Source: Cylindrospermum sp. FACHB-282 (lineage in GTDB: Bacteria; Cyanobacteriota; Cyanobacteriia; Cyanobacteriales; Nostocaceae). From it: a DNA stretch of 64,000 nucleotides. The notes under the pieces are model-generated. The model ran no database searches. It saw nothing but the letters and a program-made list of their open reading frames with translations, and was not told the DNA's origin. Every line of letters begins with the position of its first letter. Position 1 is the stretch's first letter. Both the position numbers and the translations under genes were made by a program. The stretch is taken from NCBI RefSeq assembly GCF_014697195.1, contig NZ_JACJRJ010000009.1, positions 1-64,000 on the forward strand, given 5' to 3'. Shown here one piece after another: positions 33,128 to 42,009 of this stretch.

Positions 33128-36100
33128 ATGTCTGCTTATTCAATTGATAATGCCTTGGCGGAGTTAGAGAGCCTGATTAACAGTTGTGAAAAGGCTGTAA
33201 TTAGGTCTATAGAGGAAAAAAAGATGAGGACAGAAACATCGGTGTCAACCAGCAAAATTAACAGACAACTGCAACAAAATCCTATAGCGATTGTGGGTAT
33301 GGCATCTCTATTACCGCAATCGAGAAATTTGCGAGAATACTGGCGCAATATCGTTAACAAAATTGATTGTATCACCGATGTTCCTGAAACACACTGGAGC
33401 GTCAAAGATTACTATGACCCCAACCCCAGAACAACCGAAGATAAAACCTACTGTAAAAGAGGTGGTTTTATTCCTGAAGTTGATTTTAACCCGATGGAAT
33501 TTGGCATTCCTCCCAGCATCTTAGAAGTCACAGATGTATCACAACTGTTGAGTTTAGTAGTTGCCAAAGAGGCAATGGAAGATGCTGGATATAACGAAGC
33601 ACGGGAGTTTAGCCGGGAGAAAATTGGGGTAATCTTAGGCGTAGCCCAAGCGAAGCAATTAGGGATGCCACTGTCGGCTAGATTAGAGTATCCAGTTTGG
33701 GAAAAAGTACTCAAAAGCAGTGGTTTATCTGACGAAGATACCCAAAAAATTGTTGAGAAAATTAAAAGCGCTTATATCAAGTGGGATGAAAATGCTTTCC
33801 CCGGTATGTTGGCTAACGTTGTAGCGGGAAGAATTGCCAATCGGCTAAACTTTGGCGGGACAAACTGCGTTGTTGATGCGGCTTGCGCTAGTTCTTTCGG
33901 TGCTTTAAAAATGGCAATTAGTGAGCTAATTGAGTACCGCAGCGACATGATGCTAACTGGTGGTGTGGATACTGACAACACCATCATGGCTTACATCTCC
34001 TTTAGCAAAACTCCTGCTGTAACTCCCAGCGAAAATGTCAAACCCTTTGATGCTAAATCTGACGGGATGATGTTGGGTGAAGGTATTTGTATGCTGGTTC
34101 TCCGACGCTTGGAAGATGCCGAACGAGACGGGGACAAAATCTATGCAGTGATTAAGGGAATTGGTACTTCTAGCGATGGTCGTTACAAGAGCATTTATGC
34201 TCCTCGCAAAGAAGGACAAGTCAAAGCCTTAGAACGTGCTTATGATGATGCTGGTTTTTCTCCTGCGACTGTTGGCTTGATGGAAGCACACGGTACTGGG
34301 ACAATGGCTGGAGATCCCACAGAGTTTGGTTCTTTAAGAGACTACTTTGATCTACATGATTCTAAAAGGCAGCATATCGCCTTGGGTAGTGTCAAATCTC
34401 AAATTGGACATACGAAAGCGGCTGCGGGTGCGGCTAGCTTAATCAAAACTGCTCTGGCGCTACATCACAAAATTTTGCCAGCGACAATTAATATTACTGA
34501 GCCGAACCCGAAACTGAATATTAAAAATTCGGCATTTTATTTGAATACCGAAACTAGACCTTGGATTCGGGCAGCTGGTGAAGCACCAAGACGTGCGGGT
34601 GTGAGTTCCTTTGGTTTTGGCGGCACAAATTACCATGTTGTGCTGGAAGAATATGAAGCTGAACAAAAAGACGCCTACCGTTTACATAATGCCCCTAGTG
34701 AAGTGCTGCTGTTTGGTTCTTCTCCGGCTGCGTTGTTGCTGAAGGCGACTGAGGTTTTAGGTAAGTTGCAGTCTGAGGGTGGTGACAGACACTTTGCAGA
34801 ATTAGTTCTGGAGTGTCAAACCCAGGTAATTCCCCTGGCTGCGGCTAGGGTTGGCTTTGTGGCTGAGAATTTGGCTGAGGCTTGCAAGTTACTGCAAACT
34901 AGTATTGATTTGCTGAAACTCAAAGAGTCGGCAGCATCTTGGGAGCATCCCCAAGGGATTTATTACCGCGCTTCGGGGATGGAGTTGGGCGGTAAAGTTG
35001 TGGCCCTGTTTTCTGGACAGGGTTCACAATATTTAGAGATGGGCCGGGAAGCGGCGATGAATTTTCCGGCCCTGCGTCGTCTTTATGGAAAGATGGACAG
35101 TCTGTTGCTGAATGATAATTTGCAGCGGATTTCGGATATTGTTTTTCCCCATCCGGTGTTTGAGGAAGCGGAAAAAAATGCCCAGATTGCGGCTTTGCAA
35201 CGGACAGAATATGCACAACCGGCGATTGGTGTGTTTAGCGCTGGGCTATATTCGATATTGCAACAAGCTGGGTTTAAGTCAGATTTTACTGCTGGACACA
35301 GCTTTGGGGAATTGACGGCTTTGTGGGCTGCTGGGGTTTTGAGTGAGGAAGATTACTTGTTTCTGGTGAAGTCCAGAGGTCAAGCTATGGCGGCGCCAGA
35401 AGACCCGGATCATGATGCTGGCAGTATGCTGGCGGTGAAAGAAGATATTGTCAAGGTGGAAGCGGTGCTGAGGCATTTTCCCCTGGTGACGATCGCTAAT
35501 TTCAATTCTCCAACTCAAGTTGTCTTGGCGGGGCCAACGGCAGAAATCGCTAAAATCCGCCTAGCGTTGCAAGATTTAGGCTATGGGGCGGTGTTGTTAC
35601 CCGTCTCCGCAGCTTTCCACACATCGCTGATTGCCTTTGCTCAAAAATCATTTGCGATTGCCACTAAGTCTGTAGCTTTCCAAAATCCGAAAATTCCGGT
35701 TTTCAGCAATGTTACCGGTAGATCATATCCCAAAGAACCCCAAGCGATCCAAAAAATCCTGGAAACTCACCTCTCTAACTCGGTGTTGTTTAAGCAGGAA
35801 ATTGAAAATATCTATGCTGCCGGTGGTCAATGTTTTGTGGAATTTGGGCCGAAGCGGATTCTGACCAACTTGGTTAAAGATATTTTAGGCGATCGCCCCC
35901 ACATTACCGTATCTCTCAACCCCAGCACCCAAAAAAGTAGCGATCGCTCTCTGCGAGAAGCAGCGGTACAGTTGCGCGTTATCGGTATGTCTCTGGGCAA
36001 CCTCGACCCTTACCAACTGCCCCCAGTACTGCCCCCAACGGAGACCAAGAAAACGCTAAATGTGCGTTTAAACGGCATTAACTACGTATCCGACAAAACC

Positions 36101-38380
36101 AAAAACGCCTTCACTCAAGCTTTGCAGGATGGCCATCAAGTCACCTTACCTGCCGCTGTCATCTCCAGTCCCACCCCAGAATTTTCTGAGATTGCAGCAA
36201 TGAGTAATGGTAACGGACATAAAAAGACTGCAACCGTTCCACATCAACCAGCCCCAGAACCGTTAGCGCAACGTCCCGGAGGGAAGATGCAAACAACACC
36301 AGAAAAACTTGTAAATTTCCAACTGGCTTTAGAAAGTTTAGAAAACCTTCTCACCCAGTTTCAGCAAAATCAAACTGAAAATTTACAAGTCCACGGGACT
36401 TATCTTCACCATCAGATGGAATACGCCAAAACGTTTTTCCAACTGATACAACAGCAAAATGCCCTGTTTGCCAACAGTAACTCTTCTCCTGAAGCCGCCC
36501 AGCTTAAACTTGTGGTAATGGAAAGTTTAGAACGCAGCATGATGCAGTTTCACAGCCAACAAGGTGAAACCCTCCGCATTCATGAGCAATATCTCCAGGA
36601 ACAGGTGGAATATGCCAAAAACTTTTTCCAACTCATCCAACAAGAATATTCTCGGTTACTCTCTGGAGAAGTGACAATTCAATCTCTAACGGAGAAACTC
36701 AGCAACGGCAAAGGTTTATTGCCTTTGACAGCAGAGAAAATTCCTGAACCTGTAATTGCAGCACCAGTTGCGAAAATTCCTGAACCTGTAATTGCAGCAC
36801 CAGTTGCGAAAATTCCTGAACCTGTAATTGCAGCACCAGTTGCGAAAATTCCTGAACCTGTAATTGCAGCACCAGTTGCGAAAATTCCTGAACCTGTAAT
36901 TGCAGCACCAGTTGCGAAAATTCCTGAACCTGTAATTGCAGTACAAGTTGCGAAAATTGTCGAACCCCCAGCGACATCTGGCATTAATATTGCTGACTTG
37001 GGTAAAAACCTGTTAGCCATCACCAGCGAAAAGACCGGCTACCCCGTCGAGATGCTGGAATTAGATATGGATATGGAGGCAGACTTAGGGATTGACTCCA
37101 TCAAACGGGTAGAAATTTTGGGAGGGTTGCAAGAGATATACCCCGACTTACCCAAGCCAAACTTAGAAGAACTGGCAGAAAAACGCACCATTGGCCAAGT
37201 TGTCGAGTATCTGCAATCCCACATTTCTCAAAATTCCTCAGTAGTAATTGCGCCCCAGGAAGTACCAAAGGCAATCGAGATGCCCGTAATTACTGCACCT
37301 GAGCCAGTTATCACCTTAATTCCAGAACCAGAAGCACCAGCTAGCAACGAATTTGCTAACTTGGCTGAAACCCTGTTAGCCATCACCAGCGAAAAGACCG
37401 GCTACCCCGTCGAGATGCTGGAATTAGATATGGATATGGAAGCAGACTTAGGGATTGACTCCATCAAACGGGTAGAAATTTTGGGAGGATTGCAAGAGTT
37501 ATATCCCGACTTACCCAAACCAAACCTAGAAGAACTAGGTGAACTCCGCACCATCGGGCAAATAGTTGATTATCTCCAAAAGCTGGTTGGAGGTGAAAAA
37601 AAAAAGTCTCAGTTTGAGGTAGGGGTTGTATCTCCCCCACCTCCAGCGGTAGATCCCAATACTCCCAGACTGCCGGCAAAGCTTAAAACCCTACCCCGTC
37701 CAGACTTTTTAGACTTCAGTTTACCAGAGGGACACATCGGTTTAATCACCGATGATGGTTCCCTCACCACTGCCAAACTAGCGTATTCGCTGATGGAACA
37801 AGGCTGGAAAGTAGTAGTTTTGAGTTTCCCGCAATCCCTTGTTGCTTCCCAAGTGCCTTTACCCACAGGTGTAACCCGCGTGACATTGGCAAACTTGAGT
37901 GAAGAGCATTTGCAACAACAACTACAGGCAATTGTAAATCACTGCGGTGCGATCGCCACTTTCATCCATTTACATCCTCGATTTGCAGCAGAAAACACAG
38001 GTAAACTGACTTATTCAGAAGCAGAAAAGGCGATTGTCAAGTATGTGTTTTTGATGGCAAAACATCTCAAACAATCCCTAAATACAGCAGCGGAACACGG
38101 ACGGAGTTGTTTTTGCACAGTTGCCCATCTTGATGGCGCCTTTGGGTTAGAACATCAGCAAAACTTTAGCCCAATTGCTGCCGGTTTATTTGGATTAACC
38201 AAAAGTTTGAGATGGGAATGGCCCAAAGTATTTGCCCGCGCCATTGACTTAAATCCCACTTTAGATCCACACCAATCAGCCCAATATATCATTGCAGAAT
38301 TGCACGATGCCAATAGATATATTGCTGAAGTTGGCTACAGTTCTCAAGGACGAGTAACTTTAGTTGCTAAAGCTGATTAA
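33128..38380 (+). CDS. hglE: Heterocyst glycolipid polyketide synthase HglE (KS-AT-ACP-ACP-half KR)
   Basis: The 1750-residue protein resembles PfaA-type synthases. A KS spans about 50-490 with Cys253 in VVDAACASSFGAL and HGTGT further on. An AT with Ser725 in GHSFGEL follows. Then come two related helical modules (EYAKTFFQLIQQ and EYAKNFFQLIQQ), a 12-residue tandem repeat, and two ACPs with Ser1324 and Ser1445 in LGIDSIKRVEILGG. The last 250 residues look like only the structural half of a ketoreductase; the catalytic half begins the next gene. The start could be ATG 33128 or ATG 33224, which has GAGGA 7 bases before it. The enzyme builds the long-chain aglycone in developing heterocysts, and HetI would activate its ACPs. 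Confidence 0.93.
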   Translation: MSAYSIDNALAELESLINSCEKAVIRSIEEKKMRTETSVSTSKINRQLQQNPIAIVGMASLLPQSRNLREYWRNIVNKIDCITDVPETHWSVKDYYDPNPRTTEDKTYCKRGGFIPEVDFNPMEFGIPPSILEVTDVSQLLSLVVAKEAMEDAGYNEAREFSREKIGVILGVAQAKQLGMPLSARLEYPVWEKVLKSSGLSDEDTQKIVEKIKSAYIKWDENAFPGMLANVVAGRIANRLNFGGTNCVVDAACASSFGALKMAISELIEYRSDMMLTGGVDTDNTIMAYISFSKTPAVTPSENVKPFDAKSDGMMLGEGICMLVLRRLEDAERDGDKIYAVIKGIGTSSDGRYKSIYAPRKEGQVKALERAYDDAGFSPATVGLMEAHGTGTMAGDPTEFGSLRDYFDLHDSKRQHIALGSVKSQIGHTKAAAGAASLIKTALALHHKILPATINITEPNPKLNIKNSAFYLNTETRPWIRAAGEAPRRAGVSSFGFGGTNYHVVLEEYEAEQKDAYRLHNAPSEVLLFGSSPAALLLKATEVLGKLQSEGGDRHFAELVLECQTQVIPLAAARVGFVAENLAEACKLLQTSIDLLKLKESAASWEHPQGIYYRASGMELGGKVVALFSGQGSQYLEMGREAAMNFPALRRLYGKMDSLLLNDNLQRISDIVFPHPVFEEAEKNAQIAALQRTEYAQPAIGVFSAGLYSILQQAGFKSDFTAGHSFGELTALWAAGVLSEEDYLFLVKSRGQAMAAPEDPDHDAGSMLAVKEDIVKVEAVLRHFPLVTIANFNSPTQVVLAGPTAEIAKIRLALQDLGYGAVLLPVSAAFHTSLIAFAQKSFAIATKSVAFQNPKIPVFSNVTGRSYPKEPQAIQKILETHLSNSVLFKQEIENIYAAGGQCFVEFGPKRILTNLVKDILGDRPHITVSLNPSTQKSSDRSLREAAVQLRVIGMSLGNLDPYQLPPVLPPTETKKTLNVRLNGINYVSDKTKNAFTQALQDGHQVTLPAAVISSPTPEFSEIAAMSNGNGHKKTATVPHQPAPEPLAQRPGGKMQTTPEKLVNFQLALESLENLLTQFQQNQTENLQVHGTYLHHQMEYAKTFFQLIQQQNALFANSNSSPEAAQLKLVVMESLERSMMQFHSQQGETLRIHEQYLQEQVEYAKNFFQLIQQEYSRLLSGEVTIQSLTEKLSNGKGLLPLTAEKIPEPVIAAPVAKIPEPVIAAPVAKIPEPVIAAPVAKIPEPVIAAPVAKIPEPVIAAPVAKIPEPVIAVQVAKIVEPPATSGINIADLGKNLLAITSEKTGYPVEMLELDMDMEADLGIDSIKRVEILGGLQEIYPDLPKPNLEELAEKRTIGQVVEYLQSHISQNSSVVIAPQEVPKAIEMPVITAPEPVITLIPEPEAPASNEFANLAETLLAITSEKTGYPVEMLELDMDMEADLGIDSIKRVEILGGLQELYPDLPKPNLEELGELRTIGQIVDYLQKLVGGEKKKSQFEVGVVSPPPPAVDPNTPRLPAKLKTLPRPDFLDFSLPEGHIGLITDDGSLTTAKLAYSLMEQGWKVVVLSFPQSLVASQVPLPTGVTRVTLANLSEEHLQQQLQAIVNHCGAIATFIHLHPRFAAENTGKLTYSEAEKAIVKYVFLMAKHLKQSLNTAAEHGRSCFCTVAHLDGAFGLEHQQNFSPIAAGLFGLTKSLRWEWPKVFARAIDLNPTLDPHQSAQYIIAELHDANRYIAEVGYSSQGRVTLVAKAD
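36737..36952. repeat. Six tandem 36-bp units inside hglE
   Basis: Five identical 36-bp units starting AAAATTCCTGAACC and a sixth with two changes encode KIPEPVIAAPVA repeats. They form a Pro/Ala-rich linker before the first ACP. The lack of silent changes suggests recent copying. Confidence 0.95.
37009..37498. repeat. Direct duplication of the ACP-coding segment in hglE
   Basis: Segments 37009-37135 and 37372-37498 are almost identical (two differences seen by eye over about 127 bp). They encode the two ACP cores. The intervening linker differs, so recombination appears to keep only the ACP cores alike. Confidence 0.85.
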
Positions 38381-38530
38381 ACCCCTGTAGGGCGGGCATC
38401 TTGCCTGCCCTAATCTCAACCCCTGTAGGGCAAGATGCCCATGCCACAAGAGAAATAGGAGAAAATAGCCCCCTTTCCAAGGGAGGAGCTCCAATTAAGC
38501 AACTGACTAATAACTAATAAAAAAGCTAGT
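38381..38530. repeat. Palindromic repeat in the gap that splits the ketoreductase
   Basis: Two copies of CCCCTGTAGGGC(G/A) followed by GGGCATCTTGCC-like arms lie just after the hglE stop. The gap is 150 bp, a multiple of three, and the next gene continues in the same frame. The repeats look like an insertion that ended hglE. Confidence 0.7.
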
Positions 38531-38554
38531 TTGTCCAGGTATTTTAGAGGATTT

Positions 38555-40282
38555 ATGACACAAACAGTCCGCGATTATCCATCATCTGTTTTTGTTGTCA
38601 GTGGTGGTGCTAAAGGGATTACAGCCCAATGTACAATTAAATTAGCACAGCATCAAAAGAGCAAATTTATTCTTCTTGGTCGTTCAGAGCTATTAGAAAC
38701 AGAGCCAGAATTTGCTCGTGATTGTTTTGAAGATGCCGCCTTAAAAAAACGCATCATGGAGCATCTGATTTCCCAAGGTGAGAAACCCACACCCAACAGT
38801 GTGCAAAAAGTATTTAATCAGATTACATCTAGCCGCGAAATTAAAATAACTCTAGCAGCAATTACCGCAGCAGGGGGAAAAGCCGAATATATTAGCGTTG
38901 ATATTACCGATAAGTCGGCTGTACAGGAGAAACTAAATGCTGCTGTGCAACGCTTAGGGGAAATTACAGGGATTATTCATGGTGCGGGAAACTTAGCTGA
39001 TAAATTAATTGAAAAGAAGACAGAACAGGACTTTGAGAAAGTTTACACCGCCAAAGTTCAGGGATTAGAGAATTTGCTGAATTGCGTAAACCTAGAGCAA
39101 CTACAGCATTTAGTGCTATTTTCGTCAGTTACAGGGTTTTATGGGAATATTGGACAAACTGATTATGCGATCGCTAATGAAATCCTCAACAAATCAGCCC
39201 AACTAATCAAACAATACCATCCCCAGTCCCATGTAGTCGCAATTAATTGGGGCGGTTGGGATAGTGGCATGGTAACACCAGAACTCAAAAAAGCTTTTGC
39301 AGAAAGGGGAATTGAGATTATTCCTGTAGAAGTTGGCGCTCAAATGTTAGTTAACGAACTGCATCCCGCATATCATGACACAGCACAAGTAGTCATTGGA
39401 CATCCAATTACCCTACCACCTGCACCCCTAGATTCCCAACTGCGAAGCTATCGCATCCGACGACGGATGATATTAGCAGAAAACCCCTTTTTGCACGATC
39501 ATACAATAGCAGGTTCACCAGTATTACCAGCAACCTGCGCCATGTCTTGGATGATCAACGCCTGTGAAGGACTGTATCCAGGCTATAGTTATTTACGTTG
39601 TCAAGATTTCAAAGTTTTAAAAGGTATTACCTTCAATGAAAATCTTGCCGACGAATACATTATAGACATTCAAGAAGTGACAAAAATCGATGGCGAAACC
39701 ATCGAATTTCAGACCAAAATCTTCAGCATCAATCCCAAAGGTAAAACCCAGTATCACTTCTCATCCTTCATCAAACTAGTCAGAAAAAAACCACCTATTC
39801 CCATTTACCAATCAGTGGATCTCACAGAAGATAACATCATTACCACCACAGGTAAAGACTTTTATCAAAATGGAGATTCATCATTATTTCATGGGCCAGC
39901 ATTTCAGAAAATTACCAGAGTCTTAAATGTCAGCCCTACCAAACTCACAGCCGAATGCTTTTGGGAAGAAATCAGCCTTCAACAACAGGGACAATTTCCT
40001 GTTAACTGGCACAACCCTTATACCAACGACATCAGCACCCAATCCTTATGGCTGTGGTTAAGCCATTTCCATCAAGAAGTTTGTTTACCAGGGCAATTAA
40101 CACACTCCGAACAATTTGCACCCACACCATGCAACGAACCTTTTTATGTATCCTGTGAAATCATCAGCAAAACAGATACTGGCGTCAACGCCAACTTCAT
40201 ACTCCACAGCCGCACAGGTGAGATATACTCACAGATATTAGGTGCAAAAGCAGTAATTTGGCCAATGAAACTACTCAAGTAA
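38555..40282 (+). CDS. PKS ketoreductase-dehydratase protein of the HGL pathway
   Basis: The 575-residue protein starts with the catalytic half of a PKS ketoreductase (VFVVSGGAKGITAQC, FSSVTGFYGNIGQTDYAIAN with Ser and Tyr). A PKS dehydratase-like hot-dog domain follows with HDHTIAGSPVLPAT (catalytic His). It completes the reduction steps for HglE-bound chains. By order it corresponds to the hglF/hglG region of other Nostocales; I leave the symbol empty. The ATG at 38555 follows GAGG with a 4-base spacer and is preferred to a TTG at 38531. The gene is in the same frame as hglE. Confidence 0.85.
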   Translation: MTQTVRDYPSSVFVVSGGAKGITAQCTIKLAQHQKSKFILLGRSELLETEPEFARDCFEDAALKKRIMEHLISQGEKPTPNSVQKVFNQITSSREIKITLAAITAAGGKAEYISVDITDKSAVQEKLNAAVQRLGEITGIIHGAGNLADKLIEKKTEQDFEKVYTAKVQGLENLLNCVNLEQLQHLVLFSSVTGFYGNIGQTDYAIANEILNKSAQLIKQYHPQSHVVAINWGGWDSGMVTPELKKAFAERGIEIIPVEVGAQMLVNELHPAYHDTAQVVIGHPITLPPAPLDSQLRSYRIRRRMILAENPFLHDHTIAGSPVLPATCAMSWMINACEGLYPGYSYLRCQDFKVLKGITFNENLADEYIIDIQEVTKIDGETIEFQTKIFSINPKGKTQYHFSSFIKLVRKKPPIPIYQSVDLTEDNIITTTGKDFYQNGDSSLFHGPAFQKITRVLNVSPTKLTAECFWEEISLQQQGQFPVNWHNPYTNDISTQSLWLWLSHFHQEVCLPGQLTHSEQFAPTPCNEPFYVSCEIISKTDTGVNANFILHSRTGEIYSQILGAKAVIWPMKLLK

Positions 40283-40299
40283 AAATAATCTCTGAATAA

Positions 40300-40528
40300 T
40301 TGTGGAAAAGACTTTAGAGGAACGAACCGCAAAGTACGCAAAGTACGCGAAGGAAGAGGGAAGAAGGAGGGAGGAAAGAGGAAGCTAGTAGGTTGAGTTC
40401 TGTCTACGGCAAGCTATTTGCTATTGCTCAAACTAACCTCTCCAAAAAAATCTCTTCTTCCTTCTTTTCTTTCTTCCCTTTGCGATCTTTGCGCCCTTTG
40501 CGGTTCGTTTAAAAAGTATTTTCCACAA
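40300..40528. mobile_element. Palindromic MITE-like element between hgl genes
   Basis: TTGTGGAAAAGACTTTAGAG plus AACGAACCGCAAAG on the left matches, inverted, CTTTGCGGTTCGTTTAAAAA plus GTATTTTCCACAA on the right. The element is about 230 bp, non-coding, and has AAG-rich and CTT-rich arms that could form one large hairpin. It separates the KR-DH gene from hglD, possibly lowering read-through. Confidence 0.75.
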
Positions 40529-40650
40529 AACATCACCGCCCAAGTCAACACACCTCTGCATCAAAGGCAATTAGCGTAAATCGTTAAATCCTTGCCGTTT
40601 TGGGGAACTGCGTAAATCCTAAAAAGTTCGCCCCAACGAGGATTTCAACA

Positions 40651-42009
40651 GTGGAAAAAATCGCCATCATTGGGTTATCATGCCTCTTCCCAGACGCTAA
40701 CAACCCAGAAGAATTTTGGCAGAATCTGACCGACGAAAAAGATTCAACATCATCCGTAACCGTCGCCGAAATTGGAGTAGACCCCGCAGTTTTTTACGAT
40801 TCCCAAAAAGGAAAACCCGAAAAAATCTATTTTAAAAAAGGAGGATTCGTCCGCGACTTTAAGTTTGATGCCAGCGACTACAACTTACCTACAGAATTTC
40901 TCCAAAGCTTAGATAACACCTTTAAATGGTCACTTTATGCTGCTAAACAAGCAATTCAACAAAGTGGTTATTTGGGAAATCAAGCTGTACTCGCTAAATG
41001 TGGTGTAGTTTTAGGAAATCTCTCCTTTCCCACCAAGTCTTCTAATCAATTGTTTGCCCCAATTTATCAGCAAACAATTGAACCCGCGATCAGCGAACTT
41101 TTACAGGAGCCAGATTTCCATTTACCTGCTTTACCAACCACTAAAGCCTCTCCATGTAATGCCATGATTTCCGGCTTGCCAGCAGCTATTGTTGCTCAAG
41201 CATTTTATCTTTCGGGGATTCATTTCTGTATAGATGCTGCTTGTTCTTCATCATTTTATGCGATTAAGATGGCATCTCATTATCTCTGGTCACGGAAAGC
41301 TGATGTCATGTTAGCTGGTGCTATTAGTTGCACAGATCCGCTGTTTTTAAGGATGTTATTTTCTGGGGTTCAAGGATATCCCGAAAATGGCATTAGTCAC
41401 CCATTAGATAAGTCATCTAAAGGACTAATTACATCCGAAGGCATTGGGATGGTGATGCTAAAGCGCTATAGTGATGCTGTGAGAGATGGCGATCGCATTC
41501 TTGCTACTATTTGCGGCAATGGACTCTCTAATGATGGCAAGGGCAAACACATACTCAGCCCCAATTCTAAGGGACAAACTCTAGCCTTTGAACGAGCTTA
41601 CACTGAAGCCAAACTTAGCCCCCAAGCAATTGACTATATGGAGTGTCACGCAACTGGCACTTCTCTGGGAGATACCACCGAATTAAACTCCATTGATAGC
41701 TTTTTTGGTCAACACCAAGCAGCACCTTTGGTCGGTTCTGCCAAAAGTAATGTCGGTCATTTGCTCGTTGCTGCTGGTATGGTGAGCTTGACAAAGACAG
41801 TTTTGAGTATGTCTCATGGCGTGATTCCCGCGACTATTAATGTTACTGAACCTCTCGGTTCTGAAAATAGTGTGATTTCCGCCCAAAACATTGTGAGAAC
41901 TACCACGCAATGGCCCAGCAAAGGGGCAACTAAACACGCGGCTTTAAGTGCTTTTGGTTTTGGTGGAACGAACTCTCATCTAATTTTGGAACAAGGGGAA
42001 GTAATCTAA
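40651..42009 (+). CDS. hglD: Ketosynthase HglD
   Basis: The 452-residue protein is a single ketosynthase. It has active Cys198 in IDAACSSSFYAIKMA, the first His in MECHATGTSLGD, the second in SNVGHLLVAAG and the end FGFGGTNSHLI. GTG 40651 follows GAGGA with an 8-base spacer; an earlier in-frame TTG at 40600 lacks support. Its stop overlaps the hglC start by one base, so HglD and HglC are probably made as partners, like the KS and chain-length-factor halves of PfaC. Confidence 0.85.
   Translation: MEKIAIIGLSCLFPDANNPEEFWQNLTDEKDSTSSVTVAEIGVDPAVFYDSQKGKPEKIYFKKGGFVRDFKFDASDYNLPTEFLQSLDNTFKWSLYAAKQAIQQSGYLGNQAVLAKCGVVLGNLSFPTKSSNQLFAPIYQQTIEPAISELLQEPDFHLPALPTTKASPCNAMISGLPAAIVAQAFYLSGIHFCIDAACSSSFYAIKMASHYLWSRKADVMLAGAISCTDPLFLRMLFSGVQGYPENGISHPLDKSSKGLITSEGIGMVMLKRYSDAVRDGDRILATICGNGLSNDGKGKHILSPNSKGQTLAFERAYTEAKLSPQAIDYMECHATGTSLGDTTELNSIDSFFGQHQAAPLVGSAKSNVGHLLVAAGMVSLTKTVLSMSHGVIPATINVTEPLGSENSVISAQNIVRTTTQWPSKGATKHAALSAFGFGGTNSHLILEQGEVI

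Noticed and set aside
36679-37023. Long minus-strand frames over the HglE linker repeat
   Set aside because: Same artefact: a 36-bp repeat without stops in other frames, lying inside a well-supported PKS gene.
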